Assembly (NCBI GenBank): GCA_948099385.1
Contig: CANUEZ040000028.1
Location: 682,001 to 746,000, forward strand
Length of the DNA: 64,000 bases
Reading direction: 5' to 3'
From: Fasciola hepatica
Taxonomy: Eukaryota > Platyhelminthes > Trematoda > Plagiorchiida > Fasciolidae
The notes under the pieces are model-generated. The model did no database searches, had not been told where the DNA came from, and saw nothing but the letters and a program-made list of their open reading frames with translations. This document shows positions 31,415-44,800 of the stretch, piece after piece. The stretch's first letter is position 1, and every line of letters begins with the position of its first letter. A program made the position numbers and the translations under genes.

Positions 31415-34071
31415 TTCTTGTGCATAATCAAATAATTGTGTGACAAAATCGTGTCCAATGTGCCCAGCTGTTTAGCCGAGGCGGCCTCAGATAAAACTGG
31501 TTCAGTATATGACGTGCTCTTTTCGGCTCAGACAGTGGCAGTACCATTAGGGACACACATGAGTAGATGAAATATCCAAAATTGGCTTCAGTTCCTTCGT
31601 GTGGGATTCTGAAGCAAAACAATTACAAAGGACAAAGTGGGAATGGCTGTGCGTGGATGTGTAGGATCGACAAATAGCATGGGTCAATAGGTTGACGTAA
31701 ACGTAGTGCTGCAGATGTGACACACAATTGCAAAGACTAACAGATTTGCTTATCTGAACGATTATCGCACATGATAGCGCCACTTGCTCCGCCTGTGTAC
31801 GCTGTCAGCACCCCGTTGCGTTCCTCCTATGTACACGTTATCCCGCTGCTGCTTTTCGAGTTCTGCTCCTTCGTGCGCTGTCGAGTATACTTGTTATCGT
31901 GTCACGAACCAAGGACCAGGGGTTATAGACTCTTTACGGGAGTAGGTCCTGACTTGACTTGAGACAAGTCTAAATAGATAGGGGCATATCGATCGAGGTG
32001 AGCAACCGGAAAAACGAACTGATCGCGGCTATTGGCACAGAACGGTCAAACGGTATTATTAGTATTGGTGACCAATATCGAGACGCTAGGCTCTCACTAC
32101 ACCCGATAATGACCCAGTTTCGTTAAAGTTAACCAGATACAATACGAAAACACCGGTTAAAACTATGCAAAAATTCAACATAGTAGGTGGTTGCCATTGC
32201 ATTGCCATTCAGTATGGCATCGGCATTCGTACGTGACTCGTTCCGGCCCAGTCGGCCTTGCACTTGCGTGCGCGATGCCTGTCTATCCCACGCTCTGCTT
32301 TGTTCCACTCCGCCATTCACATGTGGTTAGTTTCGCGGGGGACCGACATCGATTCTTTGTTCCCGTTAACTTGTCACATTAACATGCTTGCGCTCACCGT
32401 ATGATGTACCTGAACACACGTTCGTTCTCACGTACTACTAACGACTACTATCACGCACGCACGCATACATGTACACACATCGCTGTGACTTCACTCATAC
32501 TACGGAGGGCTTGCTTTAGCCAATCAGACTTTGTCACTGAGCCATACGTTCTTGTTGATCTATTGCTGCTGAGCTGCCCTGCTTGACCGCACTCGATTGC
32601 ATGTACTGTTTGGGCTTGCCAATAGATGATTCACTGATTTGTTTTTTTGCCCGCTAGCGTGCGTGCTCACTGATGCGCTGATCCACGGATTTGTTGCGCA
32701 CTGTGCTCTCCGTTAATTACGAACACAACGCTAACTGCGGAAATACCATTTCTTCTGAGGATTTCCCCAGTTTAATTTTGAAATCAATTCACGCAGGTAT
32801 CTTTTCAGTGTATCGGAGTTTTCCTGTCTCAGAAACACCATTACATCTGACGGTGTATATCCTGACTACAAGAGATTATCCTGTTTAGGTTATGTACCCA
32901 CGGGAGGATTTCCTTGATGTAGGCTCACTGCTGCAAATACCATGTGCCATTGCAGTTTGGCGGGTGAACTCTATAATCCACATGCGATTATCCCGAAGCC
33001 CTTCGGTGTGACCTCGTAGCTGGGCTGGCAGAACACACGCAATACTAAAGTGCGGATGTCGTCTACGTTGTGCCCCGGATTCGGCTGTCAGAAAGGAAGC
33101 CCGCTTGTACGGATGGACGTTGATTCAATAACAACGTACGGTAAGCACCAGCACATGCAAGCAAGTTAAAACGTAAATACGTAGGCGAGTGCGTGAGTCA
33201 GTGATGTATGGAGGTTAAAGGGTGAGCCAGGTGTACAATCGGATTAGGCCATGCAAGGTCGTCCAACATGTGGCACGATCTGATTGGCTAGTGCAGTCCG
33301 GGACGAAGGACGATTAACGTCTGCTGTGTACGTGTGTGTACGGCTGCAGGCATTTTTCTAGGAATGCAAGGGACTTCGATCAAATGTGTATAGTATGCGT
33401 GTGTGTGCGGGAATGTCTGTATGAACACACGGCTGTTCAAGTTGAACACAGTAATCTATGCTTAGGATCCAGTCACGCAGGGAGCAGCGACTTTTAACAC
33501 GTGGTTCATTAAAAAAACAGGTTATATGTCTCACATTATTTCTGTCAAGTGATTTTCGCGGCCTTCCGCTCGTGCGAAAATTCTACATGATCTTTTATCG
33601 CTTCTGCAGCCTGTTGTTGTTCTTGTTGGCCTTCCTCTGACGGTATAGATAGGACGAAAGGCCTCACTGGCATTGATCGAATTATCGCATTCTGTCAAAT
33701 GGATGGTCACTGCCGGTTATTCGTTCTCAGCTAGTCCTTTGTTTGGTCAACTCGGAGGATGATCTATTATGCATTCAGATAGTCTTCGTGTTGTTTGATT
33801 GAGCAATTCGCTACATTGGTGCAAGTGAACTGGTACACACAGTAAACGGTGGAATCCACAACTTGTTCTGTTCCGTCCCACTAGTTCTAGTGAGAAGACT
33901 CTTCTGCCTTTGAATCATCTTGTTTACTTTTCGAAAATAGGTAGTTTATGTAGAATACCAGGTGACCGAAATCAAAATCGTGATACGAAGCCCATTGATT
34001 CAGAGCTCTTCTTATAGTCGCGTCTTGTGAATGGTTATTTAGTTCACGTCCCCGATTGGCTGATTTCTTTA
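31415..34071. repeat. Giant inverted repeat, right arm (uninterrupted)
   Basis: 2657 bp, the reverse complement of 7645-9015 joined to 24765-26050. It carries the empty integration site of element A at 32700-32701, with a single ACAG-equivalent (CTGT on this strand). Contains the mirrored solo LTR, R3 and X copies. Weak similarity to the left flank resumes past the end (34077-34132 with 7446-7500), after a stretch present only on the left. No gene. Confidence 0.93.
31702..31974 (+). repeat. Solo LTR related to element A (right-arm copy)
   Basis: CGTAGTGCTGC at its start corresponds to TGTAGTGCTAC of A, and it ends GACAAGTCTAAA. About 70-75% like the LTR of A. No clear target duplication and no internal domain. 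Confidence 0.8.
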
Positions 34072-36379
34072 CAGTCGGTTAAAACAAAAGCTGACCGCTG
34101 ATTGACTGGTTTTCGTTCCGTTCTAGTGAATTGGGTCGAAATTAACTGGCATTGTCAGTTAATTTTGATCCAAGTCAACGAAGCAGGGTAAAAGCTCGTT
34201 AGTTATTCGTTGAGTAGTCCTTCTTATATTCTCAACAGCAGTTAGTCTCAAACCGTCGTTGGTAGTTGTTCGAGTGTCTTAAGAATAAGATTCCTTCCAT
34301 TTGACATTGAGATGGTTGGGTATGAGTAAAGCTTTGAGTTTTTGGTGGAAGTCCTTCACAAATCCACTTGAAGATGGGTGCTAAGCAACGGCTTGTATGT
34401 GTTTACATGTGAATGGGAAGGTGAAATCCTGGAAATGCTTGTTTGAAAGTCGTACGTCGCCTTGCTTGGTTATTGTGAAAGTCGCACCAGACTCAGAAAA
34501 GCGGTACTATGTGAATATTCTGAAAATAGTAGCCCTAGGTACCAGCTGTGGAAACCTTTCATCAGACAACAAGCGAATACGTTAACACATGATTATACAT
34601 CAAATGTTGCTACTCTGGTAGAGACATTCGAAAAGTCTGATTTCAGCCATCGTTATTATCAGTAGTTTTCAAGACATTACCTTGTTCGCCATGGACTACT
34701 GCTCGAACCAGAATACAAATTGCGTTTACCGTTCCGGAGTTACACTGATCAGTTCATCGCCCACCATAATGGCTTTCTATAAAGAAATTCAGTGCAGCTC
34801 ACCTCATTCGTTTTCTCTATAGCACGACGTCGGTCGGCATACTGTTCCCATGTTTACCTGTCGTTAACAACCGGCGTCAGCAGTCAGTAGTGTCTTTCAG
34901 AAAAAAGTACGGAAATTTTATGTCTGCCAGAAGATTGTTTACGGTCAGTTTAGAGAAAATTAAGAGAATTCAACAGTATAACAATGTAGTCAAAAGAGCT
35001 GAAAAGTGAGGGACATAAATAGGATGTGAAGATATCATAAAGTGCACTGTTTTAGGAAATTATTTGTGCAAAAATGTGTTTTGATGGGAAAAGCGATTTA
35101 GATACCAATTCACTTACACACACACAAGTTACGGTTGGAGTCCCGCTCACTGGTTGATTGCACTCAGCCGAACACTGCAGTATTTTTGTTGATATGCATT
35201 CCTACCTAAAACCGGCGTCCAGAGTACTCTATTCGGGCGTTCCCACTTGATTAGATTTGTCAATCGGTCTAACCGGTGCAGTATAAATTGTTCTCATCAT
35301 CAGCACATTCATATTCATCACCACCAACAACATCGACCAAACACTTGAAAAGCGCAAGGAATACAATCAGCTAAACTGCGGTGGTACGTGATGCATCATT
35401 CATTGCGACAATGTCTGCTCGGTCTTGCCTAAAGGGACTAGATGAGTCACTTAACACACCTCCGGGGTACGTTTGGCTACGAAATCTGATTACATAAGGG
35501 CAATGAACCTTGTGTGAGATTGTGGATGAGTCAGACCAGTCAAACAAACCGAGCAGTTAAAGAAAATAACAGAAGGATCTTTGCTTAAATTTGCTATGTG
35601 TCTCTATCATCTCGGGTGTGAAGTTCCAAACCTTTCACCAAATTCTTGGTTATAACTAGTTTCTCTTTTCACATACATCGTGGATCTCCGAGGCATGACA
35701 CACCAGGTTACTTTTTCGAGAGATAACTTCTTCAAAACGAAAGGGTAAGTTTAGTCATCGTGTTTGTAGTCCGGCCCACTATAATACACAAGTTCCAGGG
35801 AACCGTCCACTTGTTCGTAAGTATAAAACCACAATTCAGTATGTATTCGAAAGATGCCGATACAGCTATGATAAAACAAACTAGCTGGTTATCAGAACTT
35901 CATCTACCGGCTGAACTGTTATCTCACAAGCACTGGAGTGCAGTATTCAATCTTAGTGTCCAATCACTTATGAAAACTGTTAGTGGTTTATTCCTTAACG
36001 TTGTGACCAATGAAAACCAATTTCTGTTGTCAAACCTTAGTTTCCCGAATGCGGAGCGAGAAGTGGTTTCCGTTTATTATCGAACAGAATCACTATGAGA
36101 CAAACTTCTGAGTACAACTGGCGCGCGGTTCGATCGTGATCAAAATGCAGACTATTCAACGTCTGTACGAGGCGTCCTGATTCACTATACAGGACAACAA
36201 GTCCGGTTACTTCCTAGTGGAATGAACACCAACATCAGTTGTGATTTAAGGAGCAAGGCTCTCATAGGATATAGGATCGAATCACGATAAGTCACCGACA
36301 TAAGGGCTGTGTCTCAAACGGGTTGCGGGCCACTGATTAGTAGGTCAGCAGGTTCCCTAAAGAAATTCACCACGGAGCA
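34072..36379. other. No recognisable gene
   Basis: A weak continuation of inverted similarity at 34077-34132, then a short perfect hairpin (AATTAACTG at 34140 with CAGTTAATT at 34156). A 112-codon frame at 35760-36098 has no motif I recognise. Nothing else supported. Confidence 0.4.
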
Positions 36380-36810
36380 TATCCACTGTCGTATCCAGTT
36401 ATCGATAGTAGAACGAAAGCACGTACGAACGTGGACTCAAGTACACCATACGACAAGTGCAAGCATTATGTGGCGAGAACAAATGTCTCACGGGGGGCTA
36501 ACCACATGTGATTGGTAGAGTGGAACAAAGCAGAATGTGGCACAGACAGATACCGCACGATCGAGTATAGCGTGTTGGATGCAGTGTCATCCGCAGGGAT
36601 TGCATGTGTACGATCTGCGAATACAGAAAGAAAACGCGGCGTGCCGGAACTCAGTAAGTGCACAAGCAAGCATCAACACTTACACCGATAAAGATGGGTG
36701 TGGCGATCGGTCTGAGTGCGTCACGCGAGTGTCAAGGCCAACGAGACCGGAATGAATCACGTGAGAATGACAATAGCACATGGATGGACCACACAGCGTT
36801 CATCTGCAAT
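36380..36810 (+). repeat. Dispersed repeat R3, interrupted copy
   Basis: Related to 25010-25275 and 59480-59720. Shared blocks are TAACCACATGTGA, GAGTGGAACAAAGCAGA and CCGGAAYGARTCACGT. In this copy about 150 bp of unrelated sequence (about 36560-36710) separate the two halves. Confidence 0.6.
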
Positions 36811-37205
36811 GGAATGGGCTGTTGACCTCGTTTTCTGAGTTTCACGAAAGGATTGCTCCAGGGTGTGCCAGGCCTCAATAGTCAGTTACACCTCTACCCT
36901 AGTTTCCAGTTGGTGAGCTTTAAACCAGTAACCATCGAGCAGCATTCTGCGGCGTTAGTTACCAGTGCTCGCGTTCGTTATATGCAGAGATCGATTTAGA
37001 TTTTTTGTAGGGGATCATTGTACCATTGCAAAGCCCCACATTCCACTGGAAATTGATGTTGCATAGTGAATCGTTCCACAAAAGTTCACTCTCCAGTAAG
37101 AATTCATCCACTCAAATGAAACCAGAACAAGAGGATGTTTCGATTAAACAACACGCTGTCCATTAGACTTTCGTATAATATTATGCATTCATCTCTCTCT
37201 CTCCC

Positions 37206-37268
<63 letters not shown>

Positions 37269-38939
37269 GATTCTGGTACTACATAGAGCCGAGTTTCGGC
37301 TACTATATTACACGGACCACTACGAATGCCACATTTCTTATCACCCATTAACCGGGGTAATCGAAACTAATTAGCTCTGATGGCTTAGACGAATTTTACC
37401 CATGCCTGCACATCATTCACCATACACGCCACTCATCTAACTTTCCGTATGGGTGAAAAAACCCAATTGTCGAGACATCTATTTTCGTAGGGATTTGATA
37501 AATATGATCTCGGCACTGGCCTCGGTTACTGTTTTTCGATAATCTGACTGAGACCATAGGAGCTCTGAGTGCTGCTAGTTGGATGCAATAAATTAAAAAC
37601 TGATTCAGACGCAAATCTAAAGTGGCTCGCTAGATTTATTCAGTTTAGTTGAAATATAAAAAGGAAGTGGGCATACCAGAAAAGAATAAGATGGTCATTC
37701 ATTTAAGGATCCTGGTATTCGTGGTGTTAACCCTCCGTCTTTCGTCTGATTAGTGAAAATCATTCTCTTGTTAGAAAAATACTCATTTTGTACGCAATTA
37801 GTTGTCGTGTATTCTGATCATAGTTGTTTATCGAAGCAACAAGTAAAGGCATATTTTTATTCGGGTCCATTTCAGCTCCGTGAACGCTTTCTGTAGATAC
37901 GACGCCTGTCCCACAATTGAATAAAAAAGACGAAAGGCTTTCAGGGTTGTGTACATGTACGGAAGGCTCTATGGAGCTGTCAGGAAGTGAAAAGCTGAGC
38001 TAGCTAGGCACCGGAGCCAGCGAGCCGAGGTACGACAAGCTTCCAGAATCAATAGGAAGCAAATAGCGGTGAGCCAAAAACGGAGGACATCAGGTGAACT
38101 AAAACAAACTAACTACAAACAACCAGTCAGTGTGTAGGACTGAATTTCACCTGAATTCTTAATCTACCAGCGACAGCTGGCTCGTGTTGGATTGTTTGGG
38201 GTCTTGTACATTAGGGCGTGACTGATAACAGTCACCCATAGGCATACCGCTACGAATTTACCTGCTGTCTGACAGTAAGTAAAAATATTTTTATCGGACC
38301 TTAAGCCGCTTCCTGAGACCAGACAACCCAGTGATTCTAGTAGCAATATAAAACTAGTGATAGTCAATTGAAAACCTGATGCTAGATCTGGATGAGCTTC
38401 CGAGGAACGGTTATCGTTTCGATAGCAGACGTAACCACAAATACCTTCTTAAGCGAAGGCGCAACCCAAGCTGCAGGCTCGAAAAATGAGCTCACTGTTT
38501 TGGTATCAGCGAAGTACTGCTGAGCCACCTCTCAACTTGTTGCCGCTATCGCCTGTCGAATATGATGGTTGACAGCACCTTAGGGCCACAAGAGTCGTTG
38601 TCACGCCTTACCTACTGTGGCCTTTGTTATTTTCCAATCCAAGCACCAGCTACGTAGTGATTTCATGCCATACTAATACGCAACACCATAAATCCCATTC
38701 AGACCAAAGTTTGACAAAATTCAATATATCAAATCAAGGAAGCACTTTATTTGTCCCAAAAGACCAAATTTTCCAGTAAAATGTTACCAGTTGCAAGCTT
38801 TAGCATTGGTAATAAAACATGATAAAGAGAAAACCACAAAGGCTGAATAAGTATGCCGTGTTCGTTAATGAGTCAAGTAAAGTAAATGCTTTATGCATCC
38901 GAGGTGTGAATAATCAGCCACTGGGAAATAGACAATCGT
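36811..38939. other. No recognisable gene; contains (TA)n microsatellite
   Basis: Apart from the (AT)n tract at 37209-37265 I see no coding region, RNA or mobile element. Short frames here have no motif. Confidence 0.4.
37209..37265. repeat. (AT)n microsatellite
   Basis: About 28 uninterrupted AT dinucleotides. Likely length-polymorphic. Confidence 0.98.
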
Positions 38940-41331
38940 GGTCAGGTGAGCTTTTCTCTTGGTTTGTTCACAAGGTGTTCTTTAGAAACCAACAGCCCGT
39001 CTAGATATGAAGTAACCGAGTTGCAAAACGTTGTATTTCCGGAGTATATCAGTCTAAATTTACTAAGTGTAGCGCAATGAAAAGTACTGCGTGAGAGAGA
39101 GAAGAGTGTGTCATCAAAAAGGGTGGTACTGCACAACCAATCACTTGCTGAAAAATTCAGAGTAGGATACGTGACTGCACTTAGGAGTGCATTTAAGGGA
39201 GCCTCTGATCAGCCCAATGGTTTTGACAATCACACCAGGGAAAATGACAAAGGAGTAGTATGACCAGCAACGTAACGAACAAGAATTAGTAAAAGTAGGA
39301 ATGACATGAGTAAGAACACACGGGGACCTCACATGGGAAGTGTAAAATGTCAGCCTTCTTACTTTGAATATAATATCTTGTACATGATGGGTCCACTGAA
39401 ATCTGGTGAGATAAGTACACCAAGTTGTTTATAGCTCTGGGCTCCGTCCAAGTTTAAGTTGGGCAATCTGATTATGATGTGGGCTTACGATCGACTGAAA
39501 ATAGTACTTCTACGCACTTTTGGGGTTATGGGTTAAACTGACAGCGTTGGACCATTCCATCACTGTAGAAATAGACTGCTGTGGTGGATTACCACAGTCC
39601 CGGGATTCATAACGGACTAAAACATCGTCTGCTTATTTGGAATTAAAGGATGACGCAGTAGAGAGAAGTGAACAAAAATGGTGATAAGATAGCACCTTGT
39701 AATACTCCGGAGTCAATAGGTATCGCAGAAGGCTTACGACCATTAGGGTATGTGAACTGAGTCCGATACGTGCAATAGTTTTTCAACTAAGTAGGAAGCA
39801 TTGGGGATATTCTTTGCTGATCAAAATAGATAGCAAACGTTTTCTATTGAGGGATTCGAAATCATTCTTACAATTCAGGAAATAAACATGAGAGAGTTCA
39901 CTCTTCTAACCACTTAATGATGCAGCTGAAAGGACAATACGTCTGACGGCAACCAGAGTGAAGAGCTGTTTTAATTTGGCAAACTGGTTTCCATCCGAAA
40001 TAGCAATAGCAAATCACCAATATTAATCCGCTAGTAAGTCTTGAATAGGACCGAATTGGAAGCGATGGAAGGAAATTTACTTTTTTCTTTCTCCGGTGTT
40101 GAAGTTATGCGAAATTAATGCCAGGATTCAGCGAGTTTGCCTTCTAGGAGACATCGAGCGAGTAAGCCAACTCGGTAGCACAAATTTTCAAAATCAAACA
40201 ATTGGAGCCATCGGATCCGGAAGGTTTGTTGATATCGACTGATGTAAACTCCTCAAAAACTCGTTCCGGATAAAGGAACTGGGATTTTTCCAGTTTTTTC
40301 AGGGTTCCAGGTGTTTTGTGTTGTATCTCGGTTGCAATAATTTCTGGGGCAAAAGACCTATTGAGTTCCTTGACATGATGCGCTTTGTAAATTTTTCGAG
40401 GTGGGCGACCACATAAAGTTTTTAATCCATTCCTAATTAGCGGGAAGAGCTGTCTTTGAATACGTTACTTACGTGTGGTCGGTTAAGATGAATAATTTCT
40501 TCTTTAAAGTACAGGTTTAACAGTTTCGCTCAATGCTTTTTAGGTGGAACATATGCTCTTTCTTTTATCTTCAGTAATTTCTTAAGCTTCTCCGAATCAA
40601 AACGGTCTGGACGCATCGTAATCATTGTTCGTGGGTGGCATGTTTCGTAACAGAAGTTTAAGTGACTCGTAAAATAAATCCAAGTTGGAAGAGACCACAA
40701 TACCTTTCACCAAATGAATGAGTGTGTCATACTTCCGTAAATGCGTCATGTGGACTGGGTCCTTAATTGGTCTTGGTTGATAACATTTACTGCAAACTTT
40801 AGCGATCGGAGTTTCCCACGTGGACATGTATGACAGCATGAAAGAAGGCTCATTCAAGAAGAAGCAGTCTAAACAAGCACCGTCTCTGGTAAGAAATTTA
40901 ATAATGTTATGAAGAGACATTAGACTATGGGAAGTCAGATCATAGCTGTTGAAGTCACTAATCACAACAAAAAGCGTGATGCCAACCCACTCTATTAGTA
41001 TCGAATGCAGTATATCTAGGAAACTGGCTAGTACCACGGAAGTACAGTCTGAGGTTATGTATTACCTAGACAAACCAACAGACGAACGTCTAAGAATAAA
41101 TCTTGTTTTACATTCAGTGGTCTGATAGCGAAAATTTAGCGTTTTATTTAAAAATGCATGAGAATAAACCACATCGAAGATGACGTACGGCGGTAATAAT
41201 ACATCCTTTGGATTTTCTGCCTGGTTGTCTGTCCACCCTACAGATGGTGAACCCACCAAGCTTAAATAATGTATCATCTGTCGAAGAACTGGGTCAAGAT
41301 TCTTGAAGTATGACAACACTACCACTCGCAA
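38940..41331 (-). pseudogene. CR1-like non-LTR retrotransposon remnant
   Basis: On the minus strand an endonuclease-like part at about 41331-40597 shows SDFNSYD, then LTRDGACLDCFFLNEPS, typical of the apurinic-type endonuclease of CR1/Jockey-like elements. The reverse transcriptase follows at about 40500-39400: SGVLQGAILSPFLF at 39703-39668 and, one frame over, ADDVLVRYESRD at about 39633, then a WSNAVSLTHNPKS block. The C-terminal part extends to about 38940. Stops and frameshifts throughout; no 3' tail or target duplication identified. Dead copy, possibly still close to full length. Confidence 0.8.
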
Positions 41332-41499
41332 ATTCCAAAGAATTCAATAAATTGCTGATATCGGACATTTTGGACATCAGATGGTGAAATTACCGGGAAG
41401 CAAGTTGATTCGGTATTCCTCTTCGAGAAACAAACTTTACATCCGGATCGACATTTGCGAAATATATGCCTAATAGCGCAATGTTCGTTCTGACACAAT

Positions 41500-41830
41500 G
41501 TAGTGATTCCTTTGTCTTCATACGCGGTTCAGTGCGCTACAGCTTCATCTCCAGTATCCAACCAATCAGGTGAAACCGTAATGTGATTTTTGGATTGTGT
41601 AGATACAGCGAAGTCGCCTTGTGATTGATCAGCGCGTTATGTGTCAATAAATGCATGTCTATTTTTGTATATAAATGAGTTAGCGCCATCCAAATAGGAC
41701 AGAATAAATTCTTGCTGTTCTTGTCTGGGCTCATCGTTCTCCCAGTGAGCGTAGTACGGGTCCAAGTTATTCCATTACGTACGATTGGCCGGTTAGATAC
41801 GATTCCCACACACAACCAATAACGTCGTAC
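41500..41830 (-). repeat. Dispersed repeat R2, copy 2
   Basis: The reverse complement aligns with 6583-6890 at about 75%. It lies about 170 bp upstream (minus-strand sense) of the CR1-like remnant. Confidence 0.6.
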
Positions 41831-44800
41831 ACAATCCATCGCAATCTTTGATTGTGTTATCTGGCCCTTGTTTCATACCACCTAACTCGGCATCATCTAA
41901 CAGTATCTGACACAGTTATGACAATCATTTGCAGTGCTTGTATCTCCGCACTTTCCGATCTGCATTCTGCACCTATAAAAATGTAAAGTCATGCATTGTT
42001 AAATCCAAAACATTCCATTGACAGTTCCGTGTATTCTGATTTCCTTCCGAGCATTTTGTTACTACAACGAACATGATTGGAGTATCTTCCTAATAGTGTA
42101 GGGAGCCACCGGTAGTGATGGATAAGGCTTCTCCACTTCAAGCCCACATTGGCATAAAGTAAAGAGCGTCCCATAAGAGGCAATAACTATTCTACTTTGG
42201 GTAACCCTTACAGACTGGATGATACAATTCATCCATATCAACTGGTTATCTCGATAGAAGACTCGGGGGTTAAGATTTAAAATGTTACGGTCCCAATTTC
42301 GGAAATAACTACAGGTAGATGAAAAGTTAGTTTCCTGAGATAAGTGTCATGCGAAGTCAGAAGGTAATATAAGTAGTAGTAGTAGTAACGAGTGAGAGAG
42401 AGAGAGATGAATACAATGGCCGATCTGAAACTATCACCACGAACTTTGGGAGGCTTGTGCTTAAAAACGTAGGCTGGGTGATCAACCACCTATAGAAATC
42501 TCCAGCCAGGGCTACAGACAACGTCAATATTGTGAATTGCTACCGATGCGTAGCGGTTTACTTTCGGATGATAGTCGTGGATTAAGGTGACGCGGCAAGA
42601 CACCTAGGAGTGTTACAGACAGCATTTATTTGCAGTTCTGTTAGTGATGGTTTTCACGAATGGACTTCTAGTAAAGTATGGAAAACTAGAGAAGACAGTG
42701 ATCTCCATCCCAAATGCAACTTGGGGTCATAAAAATTGCGCAAGCGAAATCCTCCATCACGGAGATAATGATGACCAAACATCATCATTCCAACTCAGAC
42801 AGCATTTTGTCCCGTAAATTAGGAATGCTATCAATACAACTATGGAAAAACCTAGCAACAACAAGTGACTTAGTCATCTACAAACCTTTTGTATTTTTGG
42901 ATAACACGCTGAAAACTTACACAGTTGAAGATACGAATAACCATTTCAAAAAAGTGGTGGCAATCTACTACGTCACCAGTAATAACAGTAACGTTATTGA
43001 AATATGTGCAGCAAGAGATTAGATTTAAATATAAAGTGATTCATCTTGCTGTATCAACGCTCAGCTCACCACCAAAAGCCATGGTATCTCTTTACAGCTG
43101 TTTCATCTTTGAGGATTCCTGACCAGGATGAAGAAGCTTAGTGGTGCTTCCGTGATTTTCAATGGTGTGCTGAGCGGTATCATTATCGGTTGATGTTTCT
43201 ATTGTTATAAATGGCCTCTGATTCAGTCACATTGATACCATCGCTAATTCTGTCATGAAAGTTTCTTTGAAGGCATCAAAGACAGACAAACTCTAAGAAA
43301 AGTGTGCTTTTGGACCTAAGTCCAACCAGCATATGAATCCTCCGCTGTTTAAATCCTTATTACTGAGTATACCGATGCGGTAATACGACCATTGATATAC
43401 GTTTCCTGAAATAGTGTAGTTTAATTCTGAGTACAGTTTGAAAATTAGGAGTGCTTGCACAAATACCGTATTGAGAGCACTTCTATTCCAATCGATACCG
43501 ATTTCTCTCCCACTCCAGGGAAGTGTATACATATGTGTTGTTTTCTTGTCAACATTTTACCAGCTGCAATTCTGATACAATTGAAACCGTATAAAAAGTT
43601 TAAACCACAAATCTGCTCGTATGGATTACTCTGCTCACTCAACTTTGAGGTTCTCAGTCGTACTCCTGTATTCCCGATAATCGGCAGACTTGCACTATAA
43701 ATCACGGCTTTACCAAAGAAGCATTGATTGAATCTAAAAGGAACCAGATGGATTATCAGGTCACGTGTTCTTTGGTCTGATCCAGCAAGTGGACAAAGGC
43801 CACAGTTCTCCCTGCGTTGGACTAGGACAACAGCGGTTGCTTGCAACTCACGCCCTGTTAACGATCAGTGAACAGGCGTGCGCGTTTGCAACCAAGGTTA
43901 GACTTATTGCGCCCGTGTTATCACTCTAGCTAGTATGTAGATTGAAAGGTCATGGAAACTACACATGATCAAAACACACACACACAACGGGAAAAGAAAA
44001 GGGTGTTGAGCACACAATCGTTTGTGGTCCGGATTCACTCCGATGCTGGTGAGACTGAGCAAGTGAGTGTTCGCGGAAGTCCAGTTCATCCATATCACGC
44101 AAATTTCAGAAACAACGTTTCAAAGGGGTTGCACACAGAAAAATCACTAGAATGAACCTGATGAACGATAAGTCCGAAGGGGTCTATGTGTACATCTGTA
44201 CGACGTTTTAAAGCTCTTCAGCTTACAATTCAGTGAAGCGAGTTCTCGAAACCTCTAACAAATTGGTTACACAAAAGAGATCAGAAGAGAATAAAAATTC
44301 TCCGACGATATTATTGCACACAAAAAACTCGAATTTATGAGCCAAGACTACAGCCCAACTCGGCCACGACTCTCTTTCTCCCTTCTTTTGTGAAGACGTC
44401 AGCCATATATATGGGACAGGGCAATTTCTATATTTTTTTCTTGCAAGCAATACAGCTCATAACTAGTCTTGAGAGGAATGAACTACAATTTTTTAGATAC
44501 CGCATCCCGATCGGCTGGACAGCGTACTGTTTCCCAGATTATGGTATGAACGGAAGATCTGTTTCAATGGGCATAACTTGATTTATTCTAACGTTTTCTT
44601 TCTTCAGACGGCTTTTTGGTGTTTTAAAAATAAGCGTAGCTTTTTTCGTTCTACAGCAGTCCCCGGGGAAACTTACGTCTTCTAAAGCACTCGACCGCTT
44701 GAGAAAGAATTCTGCCTCGGCCGAAAATCTATAAGTGAAGATCCGTCAAAGGTAACAAATCGGTAAACCACCTGAAAATAGTCTACACTCCGAAACCGGT

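Noticed and set aside
7645..34071. Reading the inverted repeat as a pure assembly artefact
   Set aside because: The right arm lacks element A and carries scattered point differences, so the two arms are distinct sequences, though long-read support is still needed.
41930..42090. Possible dispersed repeat shared with 55070-55200
   Set aside because: Only short patches (ACATTCNAYTGACAGTTC and neighbours) match; not enough to claim a family by eye.
43445..43846. 133-codon minus-strand frame as a host exon
   Set aside because: No domain, no convincing splice sites; treated as chance.
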